Shown: piece by piece, positions 6,016 to 13,803 of the stretch
How positions within the stretch are numbered: the stretch's first letter is position 1
Layout: the number at the start of each line of letters is the position of its first letter
Origin: CAYQUC01 sp964514215
Lineage (GTDB): Bacteria; Pseudomonadota; Gammaproteobacteria; UBA6429; Thiohalophilaceae
NCBI GenBank assembly: GCA_964514215.1
Contig: CAZEPW010000070.1
Coordinates: 1 to 16,572 of the forward strand
DNA: 16,572 bases
Direction of reading: 5' to 3'
Made by a program: the position numbers and the translations under genes
The notes under the pieces: generated by a model
The model's database searches: none
Told to the model about the DNA's origin: nothing
The model's input: only the letters and a program-made list of their open reading frames with translations

Positions 6016-8070
6016 ATGAATTTTAAATTTCCAAAGTTAGGGTTACGTTTTAAATTATTTTTACCACTGATCTTTTTTAGTTTCTTATTTGCTCTGTATG
6101 CCCAATACCAATGGCTACCACAGTTCCTATCGTTTGTTCAGGAACAAGAAGCAAAAAATATAAACAGCCACCTTCACAGTGTCACAGAAGGACTAGTGCC
6201 GCTATTATTAGAAAACCAATTAGCTAGCGTCTACGATAATTTAAATACTTTATTGGAGCATAATGAAAACTGGAGAAATTTAATTTTAAGAGATTCAAAT
6301 AATACTCAATTGTTTCCATTTAATGATATTGTTAGTGTTAGTAATCAAAATAGTTATCACGCTGTGCAAGATATAACTTATCTCGGTAGCTCACTCGGCA
6401 CATTATATCTAACGGTTGATAATACCGACATTGTTAATATCATTAATATGCAACAGCAATTTTTTCTTATTGCTTTAGTTTTATTGCTCACTTTGTTTTC
6501 CATTGCGATAGTGATGGTGCTTGAAGTTGTGGTGCGTCAACCATTACATTATTTAGCCGTAGCATCCGATAAAATAGCTCAAGGCGATTTCAATATTGAT
6601 CTTCCTAAACAACACCATGATGAAGTTGGAAAGTTAATACACAGTTTTTCTTTAATGCGTTATTCCATTCGAAAATATCAATCAAAATTAAAAGTTGAAA
6701 TTAATAGTCATAAAAAAACTGCTGATGAATTATTTAAAGAAAAAGAACGTTTTTCATATTACGCTACACATGACGCATTAACCGGATTAATTAATCGCCA
6801 CGAATTTGATCGCCGATTAACCATAGCATTAGCTAGAACAAAAACAGATAAATCAAAACATGCTATTTTATACCTTGATTTAGATCAGTTTAAAATAGTA
6901 AATGATACTTGTGGCCATATTGCGGGTGATGAATTATTACGTCAACTAACATTACTTCTCAAAAATAAAATACGTGACAGAGATACTTTAGCCCGTTTAG
7001 GTGGTGATGAATTTGGAGTATTACTCGATTTTTGCCAATTACCTCAAGCCAAACAAATTGCAGAAATGTTGCGCGAAACGATACAAGATTTCCGGTTTTC
7101 ATGGGACGACAATATTTTTTCAATAGGTGCCAGTATTGGCTTAGTCGCCATCGATGAAAACTCGGATGATCTCACCAATATTTTAAGCTCAGCCGATACC
7201 GCATGTTATATTGCTAAGGAACGTGGCCGTAACCGAATTCACGTTTATACCCAAGGAAATGCCGAGTTAGAAAAACGCAAAGGTGAAATGCAGTGGGTAT
7301 CAACTATTACCAAAGCACTCGAAGATGACCGTTTTAAATTATTTTATCAACCCATTGTCCCGGTAAATCAACATCGAAAAATTCCTAACCACGTTGAAAT
7401 TTTATTATCAATGATCAGCGAAGATGGCCAACAAATTCCTCCTGGCGCTTTTATTCCTGCCGCTGAACGTTTTAATTTAATGGAGTCCGTTGATATCTGG
7501 GTTATTCAAAATGCCTTGGAATACATTATAAAATATGAACAAGCAAAACCTGACCACCCAATGATGTTTTCGGTTAACTTATCAGGAGTATCACTATCAA
7601 ATGATACAGTTTTAGCACAGATTATTGATTTAATTGAACGCTTTAAATTAAAGCCAGATACCATTTGTTTTGAAATTACGGAGACAGCAGCAATAGCTAA
7701 CTTGAGTAACGCTTGTATATTTATTAAAGAATTAAAACAATTAGGGTGCCAATTTTCATTAGATGACTTTGGTAGCGGTTTATCATCTTTTGCATATTTA
7801 AAAAATCTCCCCGTAAATTCCATTAAAATTGATGGCTCTTTTGTGAAAGATATTAATAAAGATTTAATGGATTTTGCATTTGTAAAATCCATTAATGAAA
7901 TCGGTCATGTGATGGGAATGAAAACCATCGCCGAGTTTGTTGAAAATGTTTCTATTCTGAAACTGCTTAGAGACATTAATGTTGATTTAGCACAGGGCTA
8001 TTTTATCCAACGACCTACTCCGCTAGATGAATTATTACAAGGCCAGTATCGAACCAGTAAAGTTTCTTAA
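6016..8070 (+). CDS. Membrane HAMP-GGDEF-EAL c-di-GMP enzyme
   Basis: Predicted to make and/or degrade cyclic di-GMP at the inner membrane. Of 684 residues: transmembrane helix 11-31, periplasmic domain about 32-148, second helix 149-171, HAMP 172-225, GGDEF domain from about 248, EAL domain from about 435. The active-site GGDEF (329-333) is intact and is preceded by an inhibitory-site RDRD (320-323), so cyclase activity with product feedback is expected. The EAL domain keeps Glu461 (as EIL, not EAL), Asn521, Glu553, Asp583-Asp584, Lys604, Glu640 and Gln660, the usual metal and catalytic set; the Arg normally found in the E-x-L-L-R motif is Ser465. Phosphodiesterase activity is therefore possible but not certain. 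The upstream binding protein is a likely partner of its periplasmic domain. No clear Shine-Dalgarno precedes ATG 6016. Confidence 0.93.
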   Translation: MNFKFPKLGLRFKLFLPLIFFSFLFALYAQYQWLPQFLSFVQEQEAKNINSHLHSVTEGLVPLLLENQLASVYDNLNTLLEHNENWRNLILRDSNNTQLFPFNDIVSVSNQNSYHAVQDITYLGSSLGTLYLTVDNTDIVNIINMQQQFFLIALVLLLTLFSIAIVMVLEVVVRQPLHYLAVASDKIAQGDFNIDLPKQHHDEVGKLIHSFSLMRYSIRKYQSKLKVEINSHKKTADELFKEKERFSYYATHDALTGLINRHEFDRRLTIALARTKTDKSKHAILYLDLDQFKIVNDTCGHIAGDELLRQLTLLLKNKIRDRDTLARLGGDEFGVLLDFCQLPQAKQIAEMLRETIQDFRFSWDDNIFSIGASIGLVAIDENSDDLTNILSSADTACYIAKERGRNRIHVYTQGNAELEKRKGEMQWVSTITKALEDDRFKLFYQPIVPVNQHRKIPNHVEILLSMISEDGQQIPPGAFIPAAERFNLMESVDIWVIQNALEYIIKYEQAKPDHPMMFSVNLSGVSLSNDTVLAQIIDLIERFKLKPDTICFEITETAAIANLSNACIFIKELKQLGCQFSLDDFGSGLSSFAYLKNLPVNSIKIDGSFVKDINKDLMDFAFVKSINEIGHVMGMKTIAEFVENVSILKLLRDINVDLAQGYFIQRPTPLDELLQGQYRTSKVS

Positions 8071-8111
8071 AACAAGCAATATTTCTACTATTACCGTAAC
8101 AACACCATCGT

Positions 8112-9500
8112 TCAGTTTTGTAATAAATCTGGAATACGTTTCTTAAAGGCATTAAAACAATCACGATCAATCATAATATCACACTGTTTTTCCATGATAA
8201 TTAATACTTTTGCCAACGACAAAGGTTGATTATGAGCATTACCTTTCATTAATTTATCAAATATAGTTGCTACTGTAATAATTCGAGTTTCCTGCGTGAT
8301 TCTTGATTCGGATAACCCTTTTGGATAACCTTTGCCATCTAATTGTTCATGATGGGCACTAGCCACTTTAGCCAGCTCTTTAAATGACTGTATGTGTTGT
8401 AACAGTTTAAAAGTGTTACCACTATGTGTCATGATAGTTTCTTTTTCGCTTATCGATAATTCAGTTTGTTTATCTAATAGTAAATTACTAATCCCCATAT
8501 TACCAATATCGTGTAATAGCGCACCACGGTACAACCACCGTCGTCGGCCAACAGATAACCCTAATTCATTGGCTATTGCGTCGGAATATAATGCGACTCG
8601 AGTACTATGGCCATTCGAATACGGACTTTTAGAATCCACTATCTGAGCAAAGGCAGTCGCTATATCATCAAGACGTTCATCATCTATGCTAACATTTGTT
8701 TTTACTGATTCTAATGAATATACCTGCTGTTTTAAAATCGATTCAGAACGAAATGATTGCCATGTATTACTATTATCAGTGATTTTAAAAATATCAAACA
8801 ACACTGAAACCAATTCAGGATTAAACCATCTATTTGAACGTTTTTTAATTTCATCTAGCGCACTTTCGATGTCACTTTGTTGAAAGAACACATCAAATAC
8901 TTCAGCGATTAAAGCAATCTGAGAACTAACGGGTATTACGTGATCTTTAATGCCATCGGCATAACCACTGCCATCCCAATGCTCATTTAAACAATGTATC
9001 CCATCAGCGACATTATCATTAAAACCCAATTGAATGACTAAATCTGCACCACGTTCTGCTCGTGATCTAAATACTTCATTAAGGTAATATTTGCCATTCA
9101 AGATAAGAGGCAGTAACTTTGCGGTTCGATTAACAAACTCAGAATTAACACTGGTATTCGAAAAAGTAAATTTTAAAAATTCAAAAATATGATGACTATC
9201 TAAAATTTTTAATTTCGATTTAATAATTTTCTCATCACAATCAAATAAATGCGATAATTTTGAGGATATACTACTACCACCAATATCTTTTAATAACAAA
9301 ACAAAATACAAATCCCATAAATCATCTGTATCTAGCGCTAATGATTTTCCAATTTGAGAGCCTAACCAACAACACCGTAAACTATGCCCCGGTGTTAAAC
9401 CTTCAGCCATGTCCAAAGCATAACTAAACGAGCCAATAACTTCTGATAATAATAATCGATGTGGCTGGGGTAACAGATCAACAACACTAGCAGTAGACAT
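8112..9500 (-). CDS. Tandem HD/HD-GYP domain protein (putative c-di-GMP phosphodiesterase or sensor)
   Basis: A soluble 462-residue protein with two HD-GYP-like halves. The C-terminal half has GHS (297-299), HDIGN (330-334), His359, HHEQ (383-386) and DGKGYP (388-393), the layout of an HD-GYP c-di-GMP phosphodiesterase. Two canonical positions differ: the Lys of HDIGK is Asn334, and the Asp of the final VAD motif, a metal ligand in the HD fold, is Thr412. The N-terminal half is more degenerate: GHS (38-40), KD in place of HD (71-72), HWDGSGY (174-180) and Glu200 where the last Asp is expected. Such tandem proteins with a KD first half are a known HD-GYP type, but the loss at 412 makes catalysis doubtful. 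It may bind c-di-GMP without cleaving it. It converges on the GGDEF-EAL gene with 41 nt between stops. Confidence 0.85.
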   Translation of the reverse strand: MSTASVVDLLPQPHRLLLSEVIGSFSYALDMAEGLTPGHSLRCCWLGSQIGKSLALDTDDLWDLYFVLLLKDIGGSSISSKLSHLFDCDEKIIKSKLKILDSHHIFEFLKFTFSNTSVNSEFVNRTAKLLPLILNGKYYLNEVFRSRAERGADLVIQLGFNDNVADGIHCLNEHWDGSGYADGIKDHVIPVSSQIALIAEVFDVFFQQSDIESALDEIKKRSNRWFNPELVSVLFDIFKITDNSNTWQSFRSESILKQQVYSLESVKTNVSIDDERLDDIATAFAQIVDSKSPYSNGHSTRVALYSDAIANELGLSVGRRRWLYRGALLHDIGNMGISNLLLDKQTELSISEKETIMTHSGNTFKLLQHIQSFKELAKVASAHHEQLDGKGYPKGLSESRITQETRIITVATIFDKLMKGNAHNQPLSLAKVLIIMEKQCDIMIDRDCFNAFKKRIPDLLQN

Positions 9501-9564
9501 TAGTTGCGATAACCTTAATAAAACAACTTAATTGAACAAAATTTGAACATGTCTATTAATCGGC

Positions 9565-9592
9565 ACTATACACATTAGCTTTAGCACGGCAA
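9565..9592 (-). promoter_or_regulatory. Candidate promoter of the HD-GYP gene
   Basis: On the minus strand TTGCCG (9587-9592) and TATAGT (9565-9570) are 16 bp apart, matching consensus at four and five of six bases. The start of transcription would fall near 9558, about 58 nt before the ATG. The 193-bp gap also contains palindromes GAACGTTC (9613-9620) and CGATTGAATCG (9644-9654) upstream of this promoter, possible operator sites. Confidence 0.42.
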
Positions 9593-9693
9593 AAATAAAT
9601 TATTTAAATTATGAACGTTCTTGAGAATAAAAATTAGGAAGATCGATTGAATCGTTTATACCGATATTGAGAAAATAGTATATTAAAGTAGCA

Positions 9694-10293
9694 TTAAATT
9701 TTACTGACTACTATTTTTGCATGAGTAAATCCGATTATTAAGCCTGCTAGCAAGCCACCCGTGTGCGCCATATTAGCAATCGGACCTAATAAACCAGTCC
9801 AACAAACAAAATACCAAATGAGCATCATATACACTATTTCTTTTGGTAAGGATGCACCAAACCGAGGATTAAATTTCCCTTGCATCCACATATAACCTAA
9901 CAAACCATACACCACGCCAGACATACCACCAAAAGAAGGACCTGCAATTGTATATTGAGCAAGGTTTCCCACAATGCCATAAACCACAACCTGACTAAAA
10001 ATATTAAAACGCCCTTGCAAGGTCTCAATCGTGCCACCAAGATCCCATAACCACATCATATTAAAAATAATATGCAAATAGGATAAATGAATAAATATAG
10101 GTGTAATTAAACGCCAAGCTTCGCCTTGTGAAACTTCATAGAGATATACCGTGGGTGAAGCAATACGCGAGATCATAAACATTCCAGAGTTTATGGACTG
10201 ACCAAATTCAGTAACAAAAGTAACCACAACACTTAAAACAATAAGGGCTAATGTCAATTGAGGTAAACGTGGAAATTTTTGTAATCCAATCAT
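9694..10293 (-). CDS. Rhomboid-family intramembrane serine protease (GlpG-like)
   Basis: Cleaves membrane protein substrates within the inner membrane. The 199-residue protein is the bare six-helix rhomboid core without the cytoplasmic N-terminal domain of Escherichia coli GlpG. The catalytic Ser125 lies in GGMSGVVYG and the catalytic His177 in NMAHTGG; His74 and Asn78 (HLSYLHIIFNMMW) match the oxyanion-region residues His150 and Asn154 of GlpG. The motif WRLITPIFIHLSYLH is typical. A good ribosome site (GGA 5 nt before ATG) supports the start. It is the last gene of a four-gene minus-strand operon, 19 nt after the barrel gene. Its substrate is unknown; its neighbours in the operon are candidates only by position. 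Confidence 0.92.
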   Translation of the reverse strand: MIGLQKFPRLPQLTLALIVLSVVVTFVTEFGQSINSGMFMISRIASPTVYLYEVSQGEAWRLITPIFIHLSYLHIIFNMMWLWDLGGTIETLQGRFNIFSQVVVYGIVGNLAQYTIAGPSFGGMSGVVYGLLGYMWMQGKFNPRFGASLPKEIVYMMLIWYFVCWTGLLGPIANMAHTGGLLAGLIIGFTHAKIVVSKI

Positions 10294-10312
10294 AAAAATC
10301 CGTGCTATTTGC

Positions 10313-11017
10313 TTAGTTAAAATTTGTGGCTAAAAATAGTCGAAAGCCTTGTTGTGCTCCATCTAACCATTTAATGGCAATACTACCTCTTGCATTAAGA
10401 TAATAGGCGACTCCAATCCCATAAGTAACATTTGTTTCACTTTTGAAATCAATCGTTTGAGACAAAGGGTCAAGGGCACGTTCATTGCCCGATAATTCGG
10501 TATAACTAACATCAGCTAATAGCTGTAATCGTTCAGTTAGACGATAAAAATCACCAAGACCAACAGTAATATCATACCAATTAACAGTCACTTTTTGATC
10601 GGCATCATCACCACGTAATAAATGATATTGATACTGAGCCATAATATTAAAACGATTATTAGCACTTCTCAAAATATCATAATTAAAACTGATTCCGGCA
10701 AAATAACCTGCGGTATAACGTGCAGCGGGTATAACGTTGTCATCTTGAGTTTGTTCTTGATAACCAACAATAAGACTACCCGCAAGAAATTCAGATAATT
10801 TTTCAGTTCGATAACCGGTAATAGAAGATACCCGAGTATTAACAGCAACACCTTGATAAAGACGCGTTGACTCTGAATGGGTAATATTTAAATTAAAGCT
10901 ACTCTCAACATCGGAACTAATGGCAGGCCGGATTAAAATGAATAGCTGTAATAATAGTAACATCAGCAAATTCAAATTAAATTTAGCATTAACTTTAAAT
11001 TGTAATTTAATCGTCAT
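10313..11017 (-). CDS. Predicted outer-membrane beta-barrel protein, family unknown
   Basis: I do not recognise the family. The 234-residue product has an N-terminal hydrophobic signal (NLLMLLLLQLFILIRPAISS, residues 16-35). The rest is made of alternating polar and hydrophobic strands rich in Tyr, Asn and Gly, for example YFAGISFNYDIL, FNIMAQYQYHLL, LLADVSYTEL and TYGIGVAYYLN. It ends GFRLFLATNFN, an aromatic-rich last strand of the kind recognised by the BAM machinery, though the final residue is Asn, not Phe. About eight to ten strands fit the length. It lies between the propeller gene (38 nt) and the rhomboid gene (19 nt) in one operon. No strong ribosome site is seen. Confidence 0.65.
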   Translation of the reverse strand: MTIKLQFKVNAKFNLNLLMLLLLQLFILIRPAISSDVESSFNLNITHSESTRLYQGVAVNTRVSSITGYRTEKLSEFLAGSLIVGYQEQTQDDNVIPAARYTAGYFAGISFNYDILRSANNRFNIMAQYQYHLLRGDDADQKVTVNWYDITVGLGDFYRLTERLQLLADVSYTELSGNERALDPLSQTIDFKSETNVTYGIGVAYYLNARGSIAIKWLDGAQQGFRLFLATNFN

Positions 11018-11055
11018 AAGCTAATAATAAACGAAATAAAAAAAAATTGTTGTTT

Positions 11056-12255
11056 CTATTTCATTTTTTTAACTCGAAACAAGCCATTAACACCCGCATC
11101 ACTGGTAAAATAAAAATCGCCATTTGGCGCAGAAATAACGCCAACAGGCCGAGCCCAACGACTACCATCGGCTAATTGAAAGCCAGTAATAAAGTTATCA
11201 ACTTGTTTTGCAATTGCATTTTCAAAGCGTACTAAAACTATTTTAGGTTCTCTACGCCCTGCCTTATTATTCGAAAATAACGTTTTGTCAGGGACCGCCC
11301 AAGAACCGCGCAAAGCAACTAAGGCATCACCAAAATAATTTTTGGATTTTTTTCCTGTTGATATGAACGAAACAGCCATCGGCGCATTTCTAGCATCAAA
11401 CGTTTGAACAGGTTTAACTACTTTACCAATAGCCAATGGCGGCTTACTGTTAATGCAATTATCTTTAACAATGTTATTGTTAATCATTTGATACCACGGC
11501 ATACCATGAAATGAGTTTGGCAATAACTGACTAAAATATTCCCTAGGCTGATTAAATCCTAAATGGTCAGGGCCGTTATTACTGGCATACATGATTCCCG
11601 TGCGCGGATGCCAATCAAAACCAACCGGGTTTCTCAAGCCGGTAGCAAAAGGCTGCCATGATATCGTATTTTTAGTTTGTTCATTCAAAACCATCACACC
11701 ACCACGACGTTCAGATGACGGATAGCTTGCCGCTATAAATTGATTAGAACAATTACCAGATATACCAAGACTTAGGTATAATTTGTTATCGTTGCCAAGA
11801 CGTAATGTTCGACTATTGTGACCAAAACCTCCCGGCAGTGAAATATATTTTTTTACATCACTTTGTGCTATTTTAGCTTGTCCTGTTTGATAACGCGCTC
11901 GATATACGCCATTTGTTTGAGCAATATAAATATAATCATCTCGCACAACAACACTGTGTGGGTAGTTGGCTAACGTTAATAATTTAGTTGCTTTGCTATA
12001 AGGCGCAGTCAAACGGTAAACATGGCCTGATTTTGAGCCAATAAACATTTCACCTTTTTTACTGATACTAATTATTCGAGGCCGATCCAGTTCAACAACA
12101 AACTCCAATTTATAGTTTTTTGCTAGCGTAACTTTAAATACTTTATTTAAAATATTAACTTGTTGATAATGGTATTCAATTTGATCTATTGCAGTAAACC
12201 CAAGTTTAGGATACAAACTCAATAACAATAAACCACATAATAATTTAAAATTCAT
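11056..12255 (-). CDS. Secreted sorbosone/glucose dehydrogenase-like beta-propeller protein
   Basis: The 399-residue protein has a signal peptide (MNFKLLCGLLLLSLYPKLGFTA) and a six-bladed propeller of the PQQ-dependent glucose/sorbosone dehydrogenase superfamily. Recognisable family stretches are GGFGHNSRTLRLGNDNKLYL with the GHxxRTL motif, ATGLRNPVGFDWHPRTGIMY with the GLRNP motif, NAPMAVSF followed by GDALVALRGSW, and WARPVGVISAPNGDFYFTSDAG near the end. The family usually has a His in the HSAPLG motif; here that position is Arg (ARNAPMA), so cofactor binding is uncertain and the true substrate is unknown. It starts 7 nt after the phosphatase stop without a clear ribosome site, which suggests translational coupling. 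Periplasmic location expected. Confidence 0.82.
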   Translation of the reverse strand: MNFKLLCGLLLLSLYPKLGFTAIDQIEYHYQQVNILNKVFKVTLAKNYKLEFVVELDRPRIISISKKGEMFIGSKSGHVYRLTAPYSKATKLLTLANYPHSVVVRDDYIYIAQTNGVYRARYQTGQAKIAQSDVKKYISLPGGFGHNSRTLRLGNDNKLYLSLGISGNCSNQFIAASYPSSERRGGVMVLNEQTKNTISWQPFATGLRNPVGFDWHPRTGIMYASNNGPDHLGFNQPREYFSQLLPNSFHGMPWYQMINNNIVKDNCINSKPPLAIGKVVKPVQTFDARNAPMAVSFISTGKKSKNYFGDALVALRGSWAVPDKTLFSNNKAGRREPKIVLVRFENAIAKQVDNFITGFQLADGSRWARPVGVISAPNGDFYFTSDAGVNGLFRVKKMK

Positions 12256-12262
12256 GACATAA

Positions 12263-13558
12263 TTACAATTGAGGTTGAATAATTAACAGCGTTAAATCAT
12301 CAGAATTAGTATTTTCATCTTGGTGCGCTCTTAATGCCTCTGTAATATTTTTTAATATAATATTAGGCACACTAGGGCTATTTTTAATAATACTTATTAA
12401 TTGCTGTTCGCCAAACATCTCCCCGGCAGGTGATTGTAATTCGGTCACCCCGTCAGTGTAAACGATTAAAACATCGCCCTTATCAATGATAACTTCTGAA
12501 GATCGCCAAGTATTACCTTGTTGAATGCCTAACGGAATACCAATATTATCAGATAATAATTCTATTGAATTATTTTTTGCTCGTTTAACGATAGGAGCTG
12601 GATGCCCGGCATTGGCATAACTTAATATATGTGTTCCAGTTTGATAACTGCTCACAAACGCTGTGATAAAACCATTTCGAATTAAACGTGTAAATAAATA
12701 TTTGTTCGCATAGTTAAATAAACCGGCAGGGCCGGCATCGATATTGGGCTGATAAGTTCGTAAAATAGCATCAAACATTGAAATTTCCACCGCTGAAGCA
12801 GTACCATGCCCTGACGCATCAGCTATAATAACACCGAATAATTCATTGCTGCTATCAGGGCTGATACCTTTTAGAAATTCCGTTAATCTGGCAATATCAT
12901 AATAATCGCCACCAGAGAGTTGATAAGGTTCATACAATACTGCGGTATTTATTTCATCAAACGTTAAATCACCTTGAGGTAGTAATTGCTGTTTAATTTT
13001 TGCAACTGATTTCAATTCACCGGCAATCCATTCATTAGCCTCGTGTAATTTTTTTGCTTCTTGAATGCTTTCAATGTAATTTATTATTAAGGTTGACACC
13101 AACAAAGTACGTTCGACATCCACTGTCTCAAGTTGGTTTTTTTCTGGAAACAATAATGCAAACCAGCGACACTCTTCGCCATGGTGAAAAATTGGAAATG
13201 TAATCGCATCAATGTAATGTTTAAACGTATCATTAAAAATCGAATGAATGCCATAACTAGTACCTTGGTATTTTACAGGCTCTAATTCGTTTAAATACGA
13301 TGTTAAAAAACTACCTGAAAAATTTTTCACGCAATTTTTCCCTTGTAATACATTATCTTCTTCGATACATACCTTCCCGGTATGATCATAAAATAATGTC
13401 AGAGTGACACTGGATAGTTGCGAATCAGAGCTCATCATTAATGCAATGGCACAATCACCATAACGTTTACGTAATTGTTGCGAAATAGAATTAAACAATG
13501 TTGAAGCAGCATTATTTTCATAACGTAACTTAGAAATTGTTTTTAATAGCTCTTTCAC
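12263..13558 (-). CDS. SpoIIE/RsbU-type PP2C serine/threonine phosphatase with N-terminal sensory region
   Basis: Likely dephosphorylates a Ser/Thr-phosphorylated regulator, classically a STAS anti-anti-sigma protein; no STAS or anti-sigma gene is in the window. In 431 residues, a soluble GAF-like region (about 20-165) is followed by a helical linker with the RsbU-type KIKQQLLPQ (188-195) and the catalytic domain. Metal-binding aspartates are all present: Asp218 in GGDYYD, Asp247 in ADASGHG, Asp369 in YTDG, and Asp420-Asp421 in SDDLTLL. No membrane helix is seen, so it is cytoplasmic. The start is GTG at 13558, preceded by an A-rich AAAAAGAAA. First gene of the operon that continues with the propeller, barrel and rhomboid genes. 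Confidence 0.9.
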   Translation of the reverse strand: MKELLKTISKLRYENNAASTLFNSISQQLRKRYGDCAIALMMSSDSQLSSVTLTLFYDHTGKVCIEEDNVLQGKNCVKNFSGSFLTSYLNELEPVKYQGTSYGIHSIFNDTFKHYIDAITFPIFHHGEECRWFALLFPEKNQLETVDVERTLLVSTLIINYIESIQEAKKLHEANEWIAGELKSVAKIKQQLLPQGDLTFDEINTAVLYEPYQLSGGDYYDIARLTEFLKGISPDSSNELFGVIIADASGHGTASAVEISMFDAILRTYQPNIDAGPAGLFNYANKYLFTRLIRNGFITAFVSSYQTGTHILSYANAGHPAPIVKRAKNNSIELLSDNIGIPLGIQQGNTWRSSEVIIDKGDVLIVYTDGVTELQSPAGEMFGEQQLISIIKNSPSVPNIILKNITEALRAHQDENTNSDDLTLLIIQPQL

Positions 13559-13604
13559 AAATAGTTTCTTTTTAATTTAATCTCAGATTTATATAAAAAA
13601 TAGT

Positions 13605-13634
13605 AGCATAAGCTGGAATCTCAAAATTAAACAA
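13605..13634 (-). promoter_or_regulatory. Weak candidate promoter of the phosphatase operon
   Basis: On the minus strand TTGTTT (13629-13634) and TATGCT (13605-13610) are 18 bp apart and lie about 50 nt before the GTG start of the phosphatase. Both boxes match consensus only partly, so this is the best local candidate and not a firm call. Confidence 0.28.
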
Positions 13635-13738
13635 CGTTATTATAAATTTTAGATAATTACTTTTGGATTAACCTATGGCATAACGTAAAATACATCTAAT
13701 AATTTATTTTACGATCAAATCAAAGTGTTTCGGTTAGA

Positions 13739-13780
13739 TTTCCATTTAAAACATATGGAAACAAAGCGACTAAAGTGCTT
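13739..13780 (-). terminator. Two hairpins after the second GGDEF-EAL gene, possible weak terminator
   Basis: Read on the minus strand, a stem of AAGCACT with AGTCGCTT (one bulge; 13764-13780) is followed by TTTG and then by a second inverted repeat, TTTCCAT/ATGGAAA (arms 13739-13745 and 13755-13761). They lie within 65 nt of the GGDEF-EAL stop and before the phosphatase promoter candidate. There is no long U-run, so intrinsic termination is only a possibility; the second repeat could be an operator. Confidence 0.3.
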
Positions 13781-13803
13781 ACAAAACAAGATTAATTCTA
13801 AAA

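Noticed and set aside
7506..7892. Minus-strand open frame of 128 codons
   Set aside because: It is fully antisense to the EAL domain, whose catalytic motifs are conserved in the plus-strand frame.
8071..8111. Bidirectional terminator between the convergent GGDEF-EAL and HD-GYP genes
   Set aside because: The 41-nt gap shows no stable inverted repeat or T-run on either strand; termination may occur inside the opposing gene or be Rho dependent.
9613..9620. GAACGTTC palindrome as a LexA box upstream of the HD-GYP gene
   Set aside because: It lacks the CTG-N10-CAG spacing of the gammaproteobacterial LexA site and is too short to assign to a regulator.
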